From: Arthrobacter sp. UNC362MFTsu5.1
Lineage (GTDB): Bacteria; Actinomycetota; Actinomycetes; Actinomycetales; Micrococcaceae
Length of the DNA: 64,000 bases
Assembly (NCBI RefSeq): GCF_000685965.1
Contig: NZ_JMLE01000011.1
Coordinates: 1-64,000, forward strand
Direction of reading: 5' to 3'
The notes below the pieces were generated by a model. The model saw only the letters and a list, made by a program, of their open reading frames with translations, did not search any database and was not told the origin of the DNA. The first letter of the stretch is position 1, and each line of letters opens with the position of its first letter. A program made the position numbers and the translations under genes. Of the stretch, positions 61,363 to 64,000 are shown one piece after another.

Positions 61363-62804
61363 GGATTCGCTGGCTTGGGTGCGCCTGAACGCCCGCGGCT
61401 GACGTCCGCTCCGGCCTGGCGGTGGAGGGCCAGGCTGTCCGCGGTGCTCAGCAGCATCAGCACCGCGATGGCCAGGAACGCGCCGCGGTACGGCGCAACG
61501 GGGTCCGCTCCGAAGGCGCCGGGGGCGGCGAAGAGCCGGAGGAACAAGGCTCCGACGGCGATGCCCGCACCGGCCGCCAGTTGGACCAGCGTGGCCGAAA
61601 TGGCGTTGGCCGACGGCAACTGTCCGGGAACGATGTCGGCGTACTGGATGGAGGCGTAGGCCGAGAATCCGATGGAACGGAACGCGCCGCTGCAGACCAG
61701 CAGGGCGAAGATCAGCGGCTCCGGGGTCCCGGCGTCCAGCAGCGCGCACAGGCCAAAAGTGAGGGCCGAGGCAAGAGATGCGAAGACGAGGACGGGCTTG
61801 AAACCGAACCTGCGGATCAGCGGCGTGGTTGCGGGTTTGATGCCGATGTTGCCGATGAACACCGCCGCCACCATAACGCCGGCGTGCAGCGGATCCCAGC
61901 CGAAGCCGTCCTGGAACATCAGCGGCAGCAGGAACGGAACCGCGCTGATGGTCAGGCGGTAAATGAACCCGCCGGTGGACGTTGCGCGGAACGTCCGGGT
62001 GCCGAAAACATTCAGCTGGAACAGCGGATTGGTGGTGCGCCGCAACCACAGGACTGCCCCGGCGATAAACACCAGGCCCGCGGCCACGCTGATCGCCCCG
62101 AACGGTCCGGAGGGGTGCGCCGTGGCCAGTTCGAGCCCCACCACCAGGGCCCCGACACCGGCCGTCGTCAGCAGCAGCCCCACCCAGTCAAGGCGGCGGG
62201 ACTGGTCCCCGGCTCCCTGCGGAACCAGGCGAAGGGCCGCAATAAACGCGGCAAGGCCCAGCGGGATGTTAATCAGGAAGATCCAGTGCCAGGACAGGAA
62301 GGTGGTTAGCGCCCCGCCCACCAGCGGCGCCAGGACCGGCGCCAGCAGCCCGGGCCACACAAGGTAGGCGGTGGCCCGGAGAAGGTCCTCCTTGGGTGTC
62401 CTGCGCAGCACCACGAGCGTGCCCACCGGCACCATCATGGCCCCGCCTGCACCCTGCAGGACACGGCTGACGGTGAGCATGGTGAGGTCCTGGCTCACCG
62501 CGCACAGGAACGAGGCGACGGTGAACACCGCAATGGCGGCACAGAAAACACGGCGGGCACCCACGCGCTCGGCCAGCCAGCCGCTGACCGGAATGCCCAT
62601 GGCCACGGTCATCAGGTAGGCCGTCATGGTGATGTTGACGTCGGCCGGAGCCACGGCGAAGTCTGCCGCGATGCTGGGGATGGCCGTGGTCAGCACCGTG
62701 CCGTCCAGGAACTCCATGAAGAACGTGGCTGCAACCAGCAGGGCCAGCCGCGGCTGCCACTCCTGGCGGACAGCCGACGCGGCGCTGCTCTGGGATTCGC
62801 TCAT
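61359..62804 (-). CDS. DHA2-type MFS efflux transporter
   Basis: A 481-residue transporter with about 14 helices. FFMEFLDGTVLTTAIPSIA, motif A GWLAERVGARR and APVLAPLVGGALTTFLSWHWIFLINIP (motif C region) mark the EmrB/QacA drug:H+ antiporter group. ATG 62804 has CAGGAG upstream. The stop codon overlaps the convergent oxidoreductase stop. Confidence 0.9.
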   Translation of the reverse strand: MSESQSSAASAVRQEWQPRLALLVAATFFMEFLDGTVLTTAIPSIAADFAVAPADVNITMTAYLMTVAMGIPVSGWLAERVGARRVFCAAIAVFTVASFLCAVSQDLTMLTVSRVLQGAGGAMMVPVGTLVVLRRTPKEDLLRATAYLVWPGLLAPVLAPLVGGALTTFLSWHWIFLINIPLGLAAFIAALRLVPQGAGDQSRRLDWVGLLLTTAGVGALVVGLELATAHPSGPFGAISVAAGLVFIAGAVLWLRRTTNPLFQLNVFGTRTFRATSTGGFIYRLTISAVPFLLPLMFQDGFGWDPLHAGVMVAAVFIGNIGIKPATTPLIRRFGFKPVLVFASLASALTFGLCALLDAGTPEPLIFALLVCSGAFRSIGFSAYASIQYADIVPGQLPSANAISATLVQLAAGAGIAVGALFLRLFAAPGAFGADPVAPYRGAFLAIAVLMLLSTADSLALHRQAGADVSRGRSGAPKPANP

Positions 62805-62897
62805 GGCTCCTGGCCTGGACTCATTCGCCGATCCTATAGGCGTGCCAGGCACGGTGCCAGAATAAGTCCGCCCCTTACGCGGACCGCCGGAGGGGGC

Positions 62898-64000
62898 CTA
62901 CCCGGCCTGTCCCAGCACGAGGGGAAGGACGGCACCGGCACCGGCGCGGCGCAGTGCCCGGCCTGCAACCGTGACCGTCCAGCGGCTGTCCGTAAGGTCA
63001 TCCACCAACATGATGCTCTGACCCTGGATGCCGGCCATGGCGGCCTCCAGCTCCGGTCCCACAACCAGCCGGTCCCAGACTCCGGCCAGCCGGTAGGCGC
63101 TGTTGCCCCCGCGTCCGCCGGTGGGCCCGCCGTGTTCCAGCTGCAGCTGGCCCAGGTAGGGTATGCGGCCGATACCGGAAATTCCGCGCGCCAGCGAATC
63201 GACCAGGGCCGGCTTGCTGCGCGACGGAATGCTGACGATGGCTGCCGGGCGTCCGACGCCGCTCCAGCCGGGGCTGCGTCCGTTCCCGGCGCCCCATTCG
63301 CGGAGCACCTGCACGCAGGCCTGCAGCATGGCGGGGTCCACCTCGCGGTCCCCCGCGCCGGAGGCAAAGATCTCCCGCAGGGCGCCGCCCCAGCCGAGGT
63401 CGGTCAGGCGGGCCAGCACGCGGCCCTCGGCGAGGCTCTCCTCCGGTTTGATCTTGCCCTTGACGGTGACCCCGAGCCGGTCCATGCCGCTGGGCCACTG
63501 CAGCCGCGGTTCCAGTGCCATGCCGGCACGGCTGAGCGTCTGGCCGGCCGCTTCTGTGGCCGCGGACGCGATGTCGGACGGGAACCAGCGTCCGGCGCAG
63601 TTGTCACAGCGGCCGCACGCACGGGCTGTTTCATCGTCCAGGACGGAGGTGATGTATTCCATCCGGCAGCCGGCGGTGTCCTGGTAGATCACCATGGAGT
63701 CCTGCTCGTCCACACGGGCCTCGGCGATGCGGGTGTACCGGTCGGCGTCGTAGCTCCAGGGCTGGCCGGTGGAACGCCAGCCGCCGCCCACCCGCTCCAC
63801 GGCCCCGTCCACGGACAGGACCTTGAGCAGCAGTTCCAGCGGTGTGCGCCGCAGGTCCACGCGCGCTTCGAGGGCCACTGTGGACACAGCCGAACCGGCC
63901 TCGGCCAGCGCGGTCAGGACGGCCGCGGCCTTTTCCTCCGACGGCATGGATGCGGTGGCGAAGTACTGCCAGATGTCACGGTCCTCGGAGCCGGGCAGCA
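62898..64000 (-). CDS. RecQ-like DNA helicase, C-terminal part (runs off the window)
   Basis: The frame is open to the window edge (LPGSEDRDIWQYFATASMP), so the helicase core lies outside. What is seen is the RecQ zinc-binding region CRMEYI(N)nCGRCDNCAG, a winged-helix part, and a C-terminal domain whose SIMLVDDLTDSRWTVTVAG resembles the PRPP-binding loop of phosphoribosyltransferases. It would unwind DNA in repair. The 5' end is missing. Confidence 0.85.
   Translation of the reverse strand, partial: LPGSEDRDIWQYFATASMPSEEKAAAVLTALAEAGSAVSTVALEARVDLRRTPLELLLKVLSVDGAVERVGGGWRSTGQPWSYDADRYTRIAEARVDEQDSMVIYQDTAGCRMEYITSVLDDETARACGRCDNCAGRWFPSDIASAATEAAGQTLSRAGMALEPRLQWPSGMDRLGVTVKGKIKPEESLAEGRVLARLTDLGWGGALREIFASGAGDREVDPAMLQACVQVLREWGAGNGRSPGWSGVGRPAAIVSIPSRSKPALVDSLARGISGIGRIPYLGQLQLEHGGPTGGRGGNSAYRLAGVWDRLVVGPELEAAMAGIQGQSIMLVDDLTDSRWTVTVAGRALRRAGAGAVLPLVLGQAG

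Noticed and set aside
1..64000. CRISPR arrays, insertion sequences, prophage, replication origin
   Set aside because: No regularly spaced repeats, transposase, phage structural genes or DnaA-box cluster were recognised.

Overview
This window is high-GC actinobacterial chromosome. Gene content, order and protein style point to Micrococcaceae, most likely the Arthrobacter/Pseudarthrobacter group. This rests on the GlgE-pathway glycogen cluster, the lpqE-carD-ispD-ispF-cysS-rlmB order shared with mycobacteria, senX3-regX3 next to phoU and gpmA, a proteasome activator ending in GQYL, and frequent GTG starts. I ran no database search; names come from motifs and context.

Layout. 0.2-14.6 kb: glycogen and trehalose metabolism. 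On the minus strand are glgE, treS and a maltokinase-GlgB fusion; glgP diverges from glgE, and glgX lies nearby. A secreted guanyl-specific RNase with its barstar inhibitor sits between glgP and glgX, and a nitrilase-family amidohydrolase follows. 14.7-20.6 kb: a minus-strand housekeeping block (carD, ispD, ispF, a small lipoprotein, cysS, rlmB) with an LpqE-like lipoprotein diverging from carD. 20.7-24.3 kb: phosphate signalling (senX3-regX3 and divergent phoU around a four-unit PHO box) plus gpmA. 24.4-31.2 kb: a methyltransferase, DUF2516, a Cys/Met-metabolism PLP enzyme, tmk-holB, a secreted peptidase and a HAD protein that lacks its nucleophile.

31.4-36.1 kb is accessory-looking: tRNA-Thr followed by a DUF695 protein and a lipoprotein, then a small possible helix-hairpin-helix protein, a DUF2975/XRE pair, an SDR and a membrane protein. 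36.2-50 kb holds an MFS transporter, a P-type Ca-like ATPase, DUF2231, an aldo/keto reductase, bpa with a partner, cstA-ybdD, padR with twin operator-like palindromes, a quinone reductase, tRNA-Ser and a two-domain VOC protein. 50.3-64 kb holds a 1530-residue secreted nuclease/5'-nucleotidase, an FAD protein, a prolyl oligopeptidase, a second tRNA-Ser, a phytoene-desaturase-like oxidoreductase, a DHA2-type MFS pump and the 3' part of a RecQ-like helicase carrying a phosphoribosyltransferase-like tail.

How it works together. TreS makes maltose from trehalose, the maltokinase domain phosphorylates it, GlgE polymerises maltose-1-phosphate, the GlgB domain branches the glucan, and GlgX and GlgP degrade it. 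SenX3-RegX3 and PhoU sense phosphate; the secreted nuclease/nucleotidase could supply phosphate from DNA, although I see no convincing PHO box in front of it. The most pervasive unannotated signal is a TANNNT hexamer exactly 6-7 nt before the start codon of eleven genes, which indicates leaderless transcripts and settles several start codons. I saw no CRISPR array, insertion sequence or prophage.
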